Below, in pieces: positions 32,633-44,414 of a DNA stretch of 64,000 nucleotides. Location: the NCBI RefSeq assembly GCF_037975245.1, contig NC_092580.1:24695001-24759000 (forward strand), written 5' to 3'. The stretch comes from Apostichopus japonicus (taxonomy: Eukaryota; Echinodermata; Holothuroidea; Aspidochirotida; Stichopodidae). The position numbers and the translations under genes are program-made. The stretch's first letter is position 1; each line of letters opens with the position of its first letter. The notes under the pieces were generated by a model. The model saw nothing but the letters and a program-made list of their open reading frames with translations, had not been told where the DNA came from and searched no databases.

Positions 32633-35600
32633 AGAAACTAGGTAAGCATAACATTAAGCAAACTAGCCAGGTATTATCAATGTACAATGGGAGTACCTCA
32701 AAGCCAAATGGTAAATGCAAACTAAAATTGGTGAACCCCAAAAATGGAAAGAAAAACCGGGCTGAGTTTGTGATTGTTGACAATGATATTGCAATCCCTC
32801 CGCTGGGCAGCAAAGCGGTCCAGCAGATGGGTCTCATAGAAGTTAGACATGAAAACATTGCCAAACCACTAGGCGTCAATGCAAATGATGCACGAATGCA
32901 AATGATGGTAAAAACGTCAAAGTTGTGAAGGAGGGGCAAATTACTAATGTTGTTAACCTGTACCAGGAATACAATGATGTTTTTGAGGGCATAGGTCAAC
33001 TAGAAGGGGAATAAAAACTACAGCTAGATCCCAATGCAGTACCTGTAGTTCATCCACCCCGTAGGTTCCCGGTGGCAATCCGAGACAACCTCAAAGCAGA
33101 ATTAGATAGGCTTGTGAAACAAAACATCAAAAGCCAGTTTCAGAGCCAACCCCCTAGGTCTCCAGTCTAGTGACTGTGGTAAAGCCGGGGAAAATGAGAA
33201 TATGTATCGACCCCAGAGACCTAAACAAGAGTCTCATGCGCAGCCACTATCCGATGCCTACCTTAGAGGATATACTCCCAGATTTAAGTAAGGCTCAGGT
33301 CTTTAGTGTATTCGATGCTAAGCATGAGTTTTGGCATGTGAAGCTTGATAATGAGAGCTCACTTTTGACCACGTTTAACACCCCTTTTGGAAGGTATCGA
33401 TGGCTATTGGCTTCCATTTGGACTAAATGCTGCGCCGGAAGAGTTCCCGCGTAGGCAGCATCAGGCCCTAGAGGGTTTGCCTGGTGTAAAATGTATTGTA
33501 GACGATGTTATCGTTTATGGGGAAGGTCCCACCAAAGAAGCAGCTATCCGTGATCACGACCAGAAGGTAAGAAACCTCATGGATAGATGTCGAGAGAAAA
33601 ACTTGCGACGCAATAGAGATAAGGTCAAGTTTAGGACAGATGAGGTATCCTTCATGGGTCATTTGATTACTAGCCAAGGGTTAAAACCAGATCCAAGAAA
33701 GGTTGAGGCAGTCATTAAGATGCCAAAACCCACCGATGCGCAAGCAGTTCGGAGATTCATTGCTTTTGTAACATATCTCAGCAAATTCCTACCCATACTA
33801 AGTGACGCATGCGAACCGATGAGCAAACTGACGCTGAAGGACACAGAGTGGTCGTGGCATGAAGTTCATGACAAGGCTTTCAATAACATTAAGAGCCTAG
33901 TCACCTCACAACCAGTGCTCAGCTACTATGACTCCGTAAAGGAACTTAACTTGCAGAGTGACTCGTCAGAGTCCGGACTGGGTGCTACAATAATGCAAGA
34001 CGGTCACCCAATTGCATTTGCTAGTCGCGCCTTGAGTGTCATAGAAACGCGATATGCGATAATAGAAAAAGAACTCCTGTCTGTCATATTTGGGTTGGAA
34101 AGATTTCACCAATACACGTATGCAATATGGTCGTAGAGTGACTGTACAAACAGATCACAAACCACTGGAAAGCATCGTCTGCAAACCGTTGTATAAGGCA
34201 CCAAAACGCCTACAACGAATGTTGCTGCCACTCCAGATATATGACGTAACATTAGGCTATAGGCCAGGCAAACAGATGCAGCAGGCTGACACGCTCAGTA
34301 GAGCGTATCTTCCAGGAAAACCTCAAGGTCATACCTCTAGAGAGGTAGAATCAGTGAACATGGTGTATCAACTACCCATAACTGATTCCAGAAAACAGGC
34401 AATACAAGCGCACACAACATCTGATAGTACACTGCAGACACTCATTACCATCATTCACAATGGGTGGCCACAGTCTAAAAATTACTTACCACAGTGTGTG
34501 ACTCCCTACTACCAATGTCGGGATGAGTTAACAGTGCAGGATGGCGTGGTAATCCGTGGTGAAAGAGTTGTTGTTCCTAAAACACTCAGGAGGGAAATGC
34601 TCGATAAAATTCACTCTTCGCACTTAGGAATAGACGGATGTCTTCGCTGTGCTCGTGAATGCCTGTATTGGCCAGGTATGAATGCCGAGCTGAAGGACTA
34701 CATCCAAACATGCGACGTGTGTGCTTCTGTGGGAACTAATCAGCCCAAAGAGCCACTCATGCCACATGCAATAGAGCGAAGACCATGGTCCAAAGTTGGC
34801 GTAGACCTATTCCATGTTCATGACCGTAACTATGTCGTGACAGTCGACTATTTTGCTGGTTTTTGGGAAATTGACTTTCTCCAGGACACCACCTACAACA
34901 GTGCGATACACAAACTGAAAGGGCAATTTGCTCGTCATGGTATCCCAGACGTTTGCATGTCTGATAATGGACCCCAATTTAGCTCCTATGAGTTCAAACA
35001 ATTTGCACTGGATTAGGAATTAAGACAAACAACATCTTCCCAAGGGTTTCCCCAAAGTAATGGTAGGGCGGAACAAGCAGTCAAGATGGCAAAGTCACTA
35101 ATCACCAAAGCAAAAAAAGCAAGGAAAGACCCATATCTAGCTATCTTAGCTTATAGAAACACTCCATCTCAAAACATGGACTCCAGTCCAGCCCAACGCT
35201 TGTTTAGTCGTAGGGCAAAGACACTGCTTCCTACTAGCAGTAAACTGTTGAAACCTGCTGTGCCAACAAAGGTGACAGAGCAGATTAAATCAAACAAGGC
35301 AAGACAAGCCTACTATCATGATAAAGGCTCACATTCACTTCCAACACTTAACACCGGAGACACAGTCAGGATTATGCCACCATCCAAGCGTCAAGAGTGG
35401 CAAAAGGCAATTGTCCAAAACCAAGTGTCGCCCAGGTCGTATGAAGCTATGACTGAAAAGAGGCGTAAATATCGCAGAAACAGGAAACACTTGCGACACA
35501 AAAAGGAGACTTACACACCCAACCCCGACCCACTGGAAACAGTTGAGCAAGAAATTACTCAAACTGAACCACACACACAAAGCCCCACACTGTTAAAGAT

Positions 35601-35643
35601 TACTCAGACAGACTTCCACAGCAGACACGTTCAGGTAGAGTAA
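32586..35643 (+). pseudogene. pol: pol remnant: protease, RT, RNase H, integrase
   Basis: The DSGATC protease motif is readable near 32592 in the shifted frame. RT runs from about 32940 to 33700 with TTFNTPFGRYRW and IVDD (near 33500). It is broken by TGA at 32926, a stop near 33013, a shift near 33400 and others. RNase H lies at about 33950-34330 with a shift near 34120. Integrase has its zinc finger at about 34600-34730, VDLF and SDNGPQF in the core, an in-frame TAG at 35014-35016, and the third acidic residue in GRAEQ at 35067-35081. The tail ends at 35643. Confidence 0.88.
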
Positions 35644-35877
35644 CGCGTGTCCCAAGCTATCTGGGAGATTATACCACTTAGTTGTAGTAAAGTTGTTAAA
35701 GGTGCTGTTTTAGGCTCCCTATAAAAACTTATGTTTATCTTTTTTTTTTATATTTGTTTTACTTGAGTTTAGCATTAGTGCATTTAACGTAATGAACATA
35801 AGTATATATGCTCGTATAGAGTAAAATTGTATTGCATGCTGTTTACATTCACCAAGTTGTCACATGACTTAAAATCT

Positions 35878-35890
35878 AAAGGAAAGGAGA
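35878..35890 (+). other. Polypurine tract
   Basis: AAAGGAAAGGAGA directly precedes the 3' LTR start TGCGACAAG, as expected for the plus-strand primer. Confidence 0.8.
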
Positions 35891-36039
35891 TGCGACAAGT
35901 ACATTTATGTAGCTGATCAATATGAGCTACCGTACTTGCTCTTCATATTACACACTACGAGTATGTGCACTCCATTGAATATGGCTACTGAAGTACAATA
36001 ATAAACCAAGTCTGTTACTAAATAAATGATCGCCTACTA
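35891..36039 (+). repeat. 3' LTR, first part
   Basis: Matches the 5' LTR from TG(C/T)GACAAGTAC to CACACTACGA, then continues with sequence deleted in the 5' LTR, including AATAATAAACC. Element B begins directly after the TA at 36038-36039. Confidence 0.85.
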
Positions 36040-39000
36040 CAGTACTGATTTCGCTTAACTCCCGTTAAAATTCGTTAAAAGGAAAATAACCGAATTTCCA
36101 CGTTTTGTCATCGAAATTCCCCGATTTTTATCGAAATTCCACGAATTTTAACGATTGGTTATTTCGGTCATTTCCTTCGTGGAATTTTCAACGATACGTT
36201 GAAATTCTTTTTTAAACGAAATAGAAGGTCAATGTGTGGTTACGAGAAACGTCGGAAAACGAGCAACTTCGTTTATTAGTATTGATTAGACTTTGGAACA
36301 GTCGTTCGAAGGCAGGAATTTTCTCAAGAACATTCCTGTACTTACTGAGTAGTGACACTCAAAGAAACATGTAGTGAAACTGACGGGGGACGTTTTCTAA
36401 CTGTGAACCCCAAACACAGTGACATAAGTCTTAACTTCGCCAGGAAGTAAGAGAGGTTGCAGTCAAAGCTATGTACCACGAGGCACCCTTCCAGATAAAT
36501 TATGAGTGCTGTTTAACCATTTAAATAACAATGAATGGACATATAAACTTGGTTTACTTGCAGATTACGAAAAATAGTTATTTTTTTGAGATGTAAATTT
36601 GGTTTTTTATTAGAGTTGGAGTATGAAACTTTGTTTCTGAGCGAAAACATGTAACTTGAAGCAAAATAAAGATGCCCCGCCCATTCTGCGAGGACGCTTC
36701 CATTTTTCGAAAAGGCGTTTTCTCTTTTTAGTTTTTCTATTTTGTTTACTTTTAAACATGAAAATTATTTTAAAATATGTAAAGAACTTAGTAATGTACT
36801 GCAAACTATCTATAAAAACAAAAAAAACGATGTTTTAGGCATGAATAATGTGTTTAATATAACTAAAGTAGTAGGCCAATAGTCTTGAGCTCATGATGAT
36901 AGTGTCGTCAATTCGTTTTCTCAGTTTATATTTGCGACATATCACCCGTGTACATCGATCAATGGCATGGTGAAAACCCCGTGTGAAAATATGTTGACCC
37001 CAAAAGACGCAAATGGCCGTTCTAGAAAGTACCGTCATAACATTAACAACACAAGGCCAGTTTGCTCTCTTAGGTCCGCACGTGTACAGCCATTTTTTCA
37101 CACATGATATTATGCTGTGCATGCATTGCGGGCGCGATTGCGGCAAACATAAAAGAAAATGAATGAAACTGAAAAACTTACGATATTTTTTCACAAATAT
37201 TGATGCTTAGATAAGTGCTTCCTCACAATCAACGAGCCGCCCTAAAATTCGCTCCGCTTACGGAAAAACTTCTATATATATAACAAATGGAAAAACCCGA
37301 GTTTTTACACACATAATTCCAACTGACATTGGTCACAGAACATAAGTAGGTCATTGACATTCGAACTTGGCAACTTGCCCAAGTTCATCGCACCATGGGA
37401 ACGACACAACACATTGAACATGATGTTATATTCTCCCGCCATCTGGACGCCGAGTGTAATATGCAAATTATGAATGGTACTGCGCAGCGTGGTTAAATCT
37501 TAACCTATTGCGACACAAATTTTGGGAAGCTGTTGTTTGAAGTAACTTTTGTATCAAATGTAAGGTACTGTATCATGTATGTGACCAGGGGCGTAGCGAA
37601 GGGGTTTTTGTTGTTGGGGAGGTGTGGAGAATTTGATTTGCCGACGGATCTGGAAGTGGTGACTGAAATGGGGGAGGGGTCTAAGGGGAGGGGTTGTCCC
37701 CCTCCCCTTTGGAAAATTTTTAGTTTTGAAACGTCCTTAAATGCCATCTGGTGTATACTTTAAGTCAAATTTGATTTGCCGACGGATCTGGAAGTGGTGA
37801 CTGAAATGGGGGAGTGGTCTAAGGGGAGGGGGTCTCCCCCTCCCCTTTGGAAATTCTTTAGTTTTGAAACGTCCTTAAATGCAATCTGGTGCATATTTTA
37901 AGTCAAATTTGACTTGCCGACGGATCTGGAAGTGGTGACTGAAATGGGGGAGGGGTCTAAGGGGAGGGGGACGGCGGGAAACGGCGTTTAAACGTTTAAC
38001 CGACCGGCAGGGGATACGGTGAAACGGTTAGCGAAATATCTGATAGGTCACACCCTTATTTAAACACACACAACAAAACGCCCTTATTCAATGAAAATAT
38101 ACTGAAAACCATATCGCAAAAACACAAAATCGCTTATAACTCGAAAACGGAAGGAGACATCGACTTTTGTCGGCTGTATAGGGATTTCCTAAACCGAATT
38201 TTGATGCGCTCTATCCACCTGTGTCATTTATGAGCTTCTCTGACGTAAGCTGCAGTACGTAATTTCTCTGTACCAGTTCCGCGAAATTTATTTACGCAGT
38301 AAACATCCTTCATTATGTTTTCTTTCACAACGAATATTCAAAGTTGTGCTCCACACGCTTCACAGATATTGTTTTATGTCGTTCATTTTCAATTCTACTT
38401 TAAAATTACATTTTCGAACGATGCATTGCATGCCTTATCAAGCATTCCTGATTAGTAAAACTAAGGAAGGATATTCAAATATATATTATTTTCATTTGAC
38501 ATGATTTTATGAGTTGTTCCACTTGAAAAACGATGATAAAACCGAAAAACAAAACATTTACTTCTCATGTGACGCATACCGGGAGACTCATAAAAACTCC
38601 CCTACTCATTAAAATAAACTTATACATGCCGTCAGGCCAGTTGAAAGCCGTCAGGCCAGTTGAAAGCCCTCCCCAGTAATGTTTGATCAGCTCTTCCCAA
38701 TATACAATACTCAAATAAGCAATGAAAATATATTCATTTTCCACAGAAATCTACCCAACGTGGGCCCCAAGTCACAGCTTTATTTTCTTAGTAGTCATGG
38801 AAACAATTGTTTGCAACTCTCTTGCTGGCCAGGTGTTTTCAAGTTTTATTAATAGCACGACTTTTGATTGGTTCATTCAAGATAAACTTTCTATCCCTGC
38901 TGGATTGTTCTACTTATATATATATGAATGAATATTTGGTTTTCAATTAACTAAGTAACAGATAACATCCATTCCATTACGAACAGTAGGGGTAAAATAA

Positions 39001-39959
39001 TGTTTGCTTCTAGAGGCAGCCAGCCATGAAGGTTCTGCGGTGCTAAACCCCCCACGAAGATAAATACTATGCTAATTAACATAAGGTAGGCGTGAATTTG
39101 ACAAAGCCAAGTTTATGATTGGACTAAGCCTTTCAAAAAAGTTTGGTGGTGGGGATATCCAGGGTAGGGAATGCACATGTAAGCAGCATACTACAGGTGG
39201 CCCAGACCCAGGCTGCGACCTTACCAGGGCAGTCCATCTGCTTTCGCGGGCAACTTACAGTAACGGGTTAGGGGGAAAATAATTTTTTTTTGTTTTTTTT
39301 TGCGTGCATTGAAGTCGGGGGAGATTTTTTGGGCGGAATGCGCTCTCAGAAAAGTTTGAAAGTGAGTGCGGTTCTGTAGTAAACGGTACCGTAGTACGTC
39401 AAGTAACACAGGAATTTTTTGGAAATAAAGATCTCTTTGATATCCAGCTACGACTGTTTCATTGTTGATATTTTTTTCTTGTTTTTTCTGACACTGCGTT
39501 CCTTGGTGAGTTAACTTAAACTTATCCTAGTTTAATACTAGCCTATAACTTAAGAGTCATAGAATGTGCTTGCTACGATCGACCAAGACTAGTTTTTATT
39601 ATCCTAGCCAAATCATTTTTCAAACACCTAGTACAGAACTTACTCCATCTTATATACAATCACACTTTTGCAACGTTTGTAATATTCCTCGGCAACTTCT
39701 GGTAGAGTCTGAAAACGGCTGTAGTTACACTAAGGATTCAACGCAAGTCACAACCTTGATATGTCTAGAATTGCCTTTGCGGTTTTTGATCGCGATAACT
39801 TTCGTGGAAATTTCGTTGAAACTTCGTTGACAACCGTGCCCGCAGTAGTCTAAATCTTGTCAACGAAATTAACCGAATTTCAACTTTTTTTATCGATTTT
39901 TAACTTTTGTTATCGATCGTTGATTTTTTTTCAACGGGAGTTAAGCGAAATCAGTACTG
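36040..39959. mobile_element. 3.92-kb foldback-family DNA element B inside the gypsy 3' LTR
   Basis: The ends match element A and are flanked by TA (36038-36039, 39960-39961). The layout is X (36040-36800, like 27490-28225 reversed), middle (36840-37460, like the spacer of A reversed), and Y (37460-39959, like 24806-27370). A GC-rich repeat replaces part of Y at 37586-37970. No transposase is seen. Confidence 0.75.
37586..37970. repeat. G/C-rich 140-bp tandem repeat within element B
   Basis: It starts CAGGGGCGTAGCGAAGGGG, a hAT-like end, and holds about 2.7 units with GGATCTGGAAGTGGTGACTG and AAGGGGAGGGGG. A hairpin (GGGGAGGGGG / CCCCCTCCCC) recurs. Compared with element A, about 475 bp of the Y arm is missing here. 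Confidence 0.7.
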
Positions 39960-39961
39960 TA

Positions 39962-40002
39962 TATTCTTTATACGACACGCTCAACGGCCACACACTGAAA
40001 CA
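39962..40002 (+). repeat. 3' LTR, second part
   Basis: After element B the LTR resumes with TATTCTTTATACGACACGC and ends CACACACTGAAACA, matching the end of the 5' LTR, followed by the CACTG duplication. Confidence 0.85.
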
Positions 40003-40340
40003 CACTGTAACAGTATGTACAGTAGTCAAAAGGAACGATTACTGAAATGCTATCTAGATACACTGTTCACCTCAACAGCATATCCAGTCCATTTAAAGGT
40101 TTGTGCATAGGTTGTTACAATGTATTAAAGACAGTTATAAGGGAAGAGAGGTGGAAAGGGGGCATATTTCATGAAAAACATTCAAATTTGTTGCTCGGCA
40201 AAGAACAACAATGTCAAATTACCTTATTCTCCATTGGTGGCGAGCACTGGTTCCTATACTGTAGTTACTACAGTAGATCTCCCATGGAAGCATCAGGATA
40301 TCTCTTTCTGCTGTCAGAGTTGTTTGGGATTTGTTGTTAC

Positions 40341-40426
40341 CTCATCTAACCAGTTGAGTCCAATGACACCACACCCATTCAAAGTATATAGCTGTGAATG
40401 CTGAGGACTTAGCACATCAACTTTCT
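40341..40426 (-). CDS. Possible exon of an unassigned gene
   Basis: Minus-strand AATTTTCAG acceptor and GATGAG/GTAACA donor bound 86 bp with one open frame: KVDVLSPQHSQLYTLNGCG then VIGLNWLDE. The composition looks protein-like. I do not recognise the family. Confidence 0.35.
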
Positions 40427-40518
40427 CTGAAAATTGACAAAACAACAGAAAACTAATGATAGTGAAAATAGGCTCAAAAACCCCTTGATGCGCATATGCA
40501 GGAGCAGAAAATGCATAC

Positions 40519-40591
40519 CTTTGTGGATTATTTGCTGAATAAGACTCAAAACATTCTCTGTGCAAGGTTTTAGCACTCAGCAGCCACTCCA
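40519..40591 (-). CDS. Possible upstream exon of the same unassigned gene
   Basis: GTATCCTAAG precedes and CAAAG/GTATGC follows a 73-bp segment with one open frame, WLLSAKTLHRECFESYSANN. Its phase (two leftover bases) does not match the next candidate at 40341-40426, so a direct join is doubtful. Confidence 0.25.
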
Positions 40592-41208
40592 CTTAGGATA
40601 CAGACCTCATACAACATTGTGCTACAGCTGGTGTAGACGTGGTCTAGGGTACTAACGTAGCGCCATTATGAACCTGAGGCCTAAGCTAACAACATTATTT
40701 CATGCATTGAAACTGAGTATTTGTCCTTAGTCAAACACCAGGTACTTCCAACTTTAGCAAAAATAACCTAAAATATGGTTACCATGTACTTTAGGTGCCC
40801 ACAGATGTCAAATTTCACTGAACTTAGTCGTTCACGTCACACACACGGTAAGCATTTGGTCTGATTCTGAAGGATTTTGAATATCGTGCATTTGGAACCT
40901 ACAGTACTTAGCAGGGTCAAGGAAGGAATAAAATTACGGAAGCTTGGTAGGTCAAGGCTTAATGACCCAATAGTTTATTGGGGAGGAAAACTGGTCAGAA
41001 ATGCTCAAAATGTTGTTCTAGTCTCATGTATAGAAACGCACATGCTCTTTGTGGTACTTTAAGGCTGTAATACTAATTTATGCGTAAAAATCACCCAAGC
41101 TTGAAATTTTCAGACGTTTGCTTGAAAACCATATTTACACACCATAGCAACTACTTTGGTCCAAAATTGGGACTTCTAGCACTTAAAATGAAAAATTTGG
41201 CATTTTTG

Positions 41209-41655
41209 CTTAAGGTAGCATACGCCCATTAAAAGCCCCATTGACTTACACACTAAATCACAAAAGTAATGTGGTCTCTAAGTCTAGATAGAAGTTTTCA
41301 CTAGCTAAACGCTACCCATCACCGGATAGCTGACAAATTGGCCTTTTATGGCACTATCAGGTTTCCGTACCATGACCATGAAGATTTTTTGCTATCTGAG
41401 CCGGAAGTTTTTGTCACTTGTAAACAAACCTCTTCACTCAGTGGTAAAAACTTCCTACGCTGCTCCTGGGAGGCCTTAAAGGGGTCTAAAATTGCCTCAA
41501 TTGACCCAATTTTCTCACCACATGTACTTCCATTAATGCTCTTTAACATGCAAGCCACAAAAAACTAGATTATGATTGATAACAGGTCACAAAAGATGTT
41601 CTCCCGCTGCTTTTTGGCGGATTGATATAGACTCTAATAGGAGTATGCCAACCTA
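41209..41655. mobile_element. Interspersed TTAAGGTAGCATAC-type element, copy d
   Basis: Closely matches copy c. Its 3' extension runs to 41757, is interrupted by nested LINE and (TAAA)n DNA, and resumes at 43169 with GATGTATTTTCAGAG. Confidence 0.7.
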
Positions 41656-41757
41656 AGTGAGAGATGATTTTTTTTAATTACCAAAATGATACTTTTTATG
41701 TCGTCACAATATAAACCACAACAGAATTCTATGCAATTATCATTTTAGGTCCATAAA

Positions 41758-41871
41758 ATGACTTTGTTAAGCTTTTAAGCTTTGTTAAGCTTTGTTAAGC
41801 TTTTAAACTTTGTTAAGCTTTTAAGCTTTATGGAAGACTTCCCTCCGCTTTGTACTTCTGTGGAAAAACAA
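41758..41871 (+). mobile_element. LINE 3' end fragment
   Basis: CTTTGTTAAGCTTTTAAG is repeated several times, then TGGAAGACTTCCCTCCGCTT and a TGGAAAAACAAATAAATAAG tail. It matches the LINE ends at 47565-47646 (opposite strand) but lacks the 5' arm of the terminal hairpin. Confidence 0.75.
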
Positions 41872-42246
<375 letters not shown>

Positions 42247-42927
42247 TTTTTTTTTTTTTTTTTTTTCCATCTCCTTTATTCTGTAAATACATGCATGTGT
42301 ACATATGAATATTGAATGCATTTTTTTCACGTATCTAATAGTATCATAACTATCGCTTATACATAGTAATTTAAACGTTTAACTGAGTTCATGAATAAAA
42401 TGACAATTTCTGAACGCAGTACAAAGGCTATCATAAGTTATTTTGCTCCGTATATGAGATCTATCCAAACTTTTTTCTACTTGAAGGATGAACTTAAATT
42501 TATTGATAAATTCATTTAATATTGGCACTTCATTATTCATCTTTTGACTAAAGATATAGTACTTCAAATGAAAGATGAGAAAATTATACGGATGACTCAG
42601 AATTAGCTTGTAGCCAAAGAAAATGTCACTCTTGGTGAAAATAAATTGCATACCTAGCACATGTCGTTCAATATCTAATATAAAGTTTGAAGTAATTTGA
42701 CAATCCCAAAAAAGGTGCTCTATCGTTTCATCATGTCTCCCACAGAACGTACAGCTTGCATTTTCCTTGATATTCATGCGATAGAGTAAATGATTAGTTC
42801 CCAGTATACGGTGGAGAAAACGGTATTGAAAATAACAAATCTTGCTTTCTCTACAAGAAATGAAAGGAATACGGAAAATAGTCTGCCACTGCAAATCAAT
42901 AAACTCAAAATTATTTCCCCATTTGGA
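42247..42927 (-). pseudogene. Tx1/L1-like LINE 3' fragment with RT-associated zinc finger
   Basis: On the minus strand the frame (about 42927 to stop at 42379) reads WQTIFRIPFISCRESKICYF, then FLHRILGTNHLLYRM, a C(2)C...H(4)C-type finger (CTFCGRHDETIEHLFWDC), and a basic tail. This is the C-terminal domain of L1/Tx1-type reverse transcriptases. A 3' AATAAA lies 12 bases before a poly(A) of about 20 (T run at 42247-42266). The 5' part, including RT, is missing. Confidence 0.75.
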
Positions 42928-43168
<241 letters not shown>

Positions 43169-43245
43169 GATGTATTTTCAGAGATTTCAGTATACACGGT
43201 GCAGTGTGTAGATACACATATGAGCAATACTGTGTAAGCAGAAGG

Positions 43246-44157
43246 GGTTAGCAGTATAAGATCGCGGCAAAAGCAAACTGCGGTGGTCGGGGCTCGAGCC
43301 CAGGATTCAAAATACGTCGTGCTCTCGAGGTACATAGCACAACCAACTGCGCCACGGCAGCTGTTGTTATAAATGTATGTTCGTTTCTAATACTAAAACT
43401 TCCCGATACCGAATAAGATCGCGGCAAAAGCAAACTGCGGTTGCCGGTTCTCGAGCCCAGGATCCAAAATACGTCTCGCTCTCGAGGTACAGAGCACAAC
43501 AAACTGCGCCACGGCAGCTGTTGGTATAAATGTATGTTCGTTTCTAATACTTAAAGTTCCCGATACCGTATAAGATCGCGGCAAAAGCAAACTGCGGTGG
43601 CCGGGTCTCGAGCCCAGGATCCAAAATACGTCTCGCACTCTCGAAGTACATAGCACAACGAACTGCGCCACGGCAGCTGTTGGTATAAATGTTTGTTCGA
43701 TTCTAATACTTAAAGTTCCCGATACCGTAAAGGATCGCGGCAAAAGCAAACTGCGGTGGCCGGTTCTCGAGCCCAGGATCCAAAATACGTCTTGCTCTCG
43801 AGGTACAGAGCACAACCAACTGCGCCACGGCAGCTGTTGGTATAAATGTATGTTCGTTTCTAATACTTAAACTTCCTGATACCGTATAAGATCGCGGCAA
43901 AAGCAAACTGCGGTGGCCGGGTCTTGAGCCCAGGATTCAAAATACGTCGCGCTCTCGAGGTACAGAGCACAACCAACTGCGCCACGGCAGCTGTTGATAT
44001 AAATGTATGTTCGTTTCTAATACTTAAACTTGACGAAATCGTATAAGATCGCCGCAAAAGCAAACTGCGGTGGCCGGGTCTCGAGCCCAGGATCCAAAAT
44101 ACGTCTCGCTCTCGAGGAACAGAGCACAACCAACTGCGCCACGGCAGCTGTTGGTAT
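43246..44157 (-). repeat. 156-bp tRNA-like tandem array, about six units
   Basis: Units contain, on the minus strand, A box TGGCGCAGTTGG, B box GGCTCGAGACC, a T-arm-like stem (CTGGG/CCCGG) and a following CCACCGC that can pair with GCCGTGG near the start. Each unit ends with a spacer GGTATAAATGTATGTTCGTT (+ strand). Frames across it are by-products. Confidence 0.85.
44077..44141 (-). promoter_or_regulatory. Representative tRNA-like A and B boxes of the 156-bp family
   Basis: A box at 44141-44130 and B box at 44087-44077 match pol III internal promoter consensus and are correctly ordered on the minus strand, 42 bases apart. Confidence 0.6.
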
Positions 44158-44202
44158 ATTTATTTGTCTATTTATTTGTTTCATCACAATTTACAGTGTG
44201 AC

Positions 44203-44252
44203 GGGAAGTCTCCTATAAAGCCTGTAAGGCTTAACAAAGTAGGAGACTCCCC
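44203..44252 (-). other. LINE 3' UTR stem-loop
   Basis: GGGAGTCTCCTA pairs with TAGGAGACTTCCC (one bulged A), with an inner AAGCC-TTACA-GGCTT hairpin. It lies next to the 3' tail. Confidence 0.75.
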
Positions 44253-44414
44253 AAAAAGAAAGAAAAACTTAACAATAGAAAATGAAAAGTTAATAGTAGC
44301 ATCTACAATGTTGAAATAATCGAATTGACTCTACTTGAAATTAATAATGTTAACAAGCAATCCTAACAATCTATATAATGATCTTAATCGCAAACACACA
44401 CAAGAATAAATCCA

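Larger units (their letters stand above)
31006..40002 (+). mobile_element. Degenerate Ty3/gypsy (Mag/SURL-like) LTR retrotransposon
   Basis: It is bounded by the 5-bp duplication CACTG (31001-31005 and 40003-40007). Order: 5' LTR, PBS, gag, protease, RT, RNase H, integrase, PPT, 3' LTR. The 3' LTR is split by element B, so the element itself is about 5.1 kb. Several shifts and stops show it is inactive. The IVDD active site, the paired zinc knuckles and the short LTR fit the Mag/SURL branch (from memory of the family). Confidence 0.9.
40007..41208. other. Unique-looking DNA with two exon-like segments
   Basis: Apart from the two minus-strand exon-like stretches listed separately, I see nothing to support. 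Confidence 0.4.

Noticed and set aside
43248-44129. Minus-strand frames of 67-140 codons in the 156-bp array
   Set aside because: Translations of tRNA-like tandem units.
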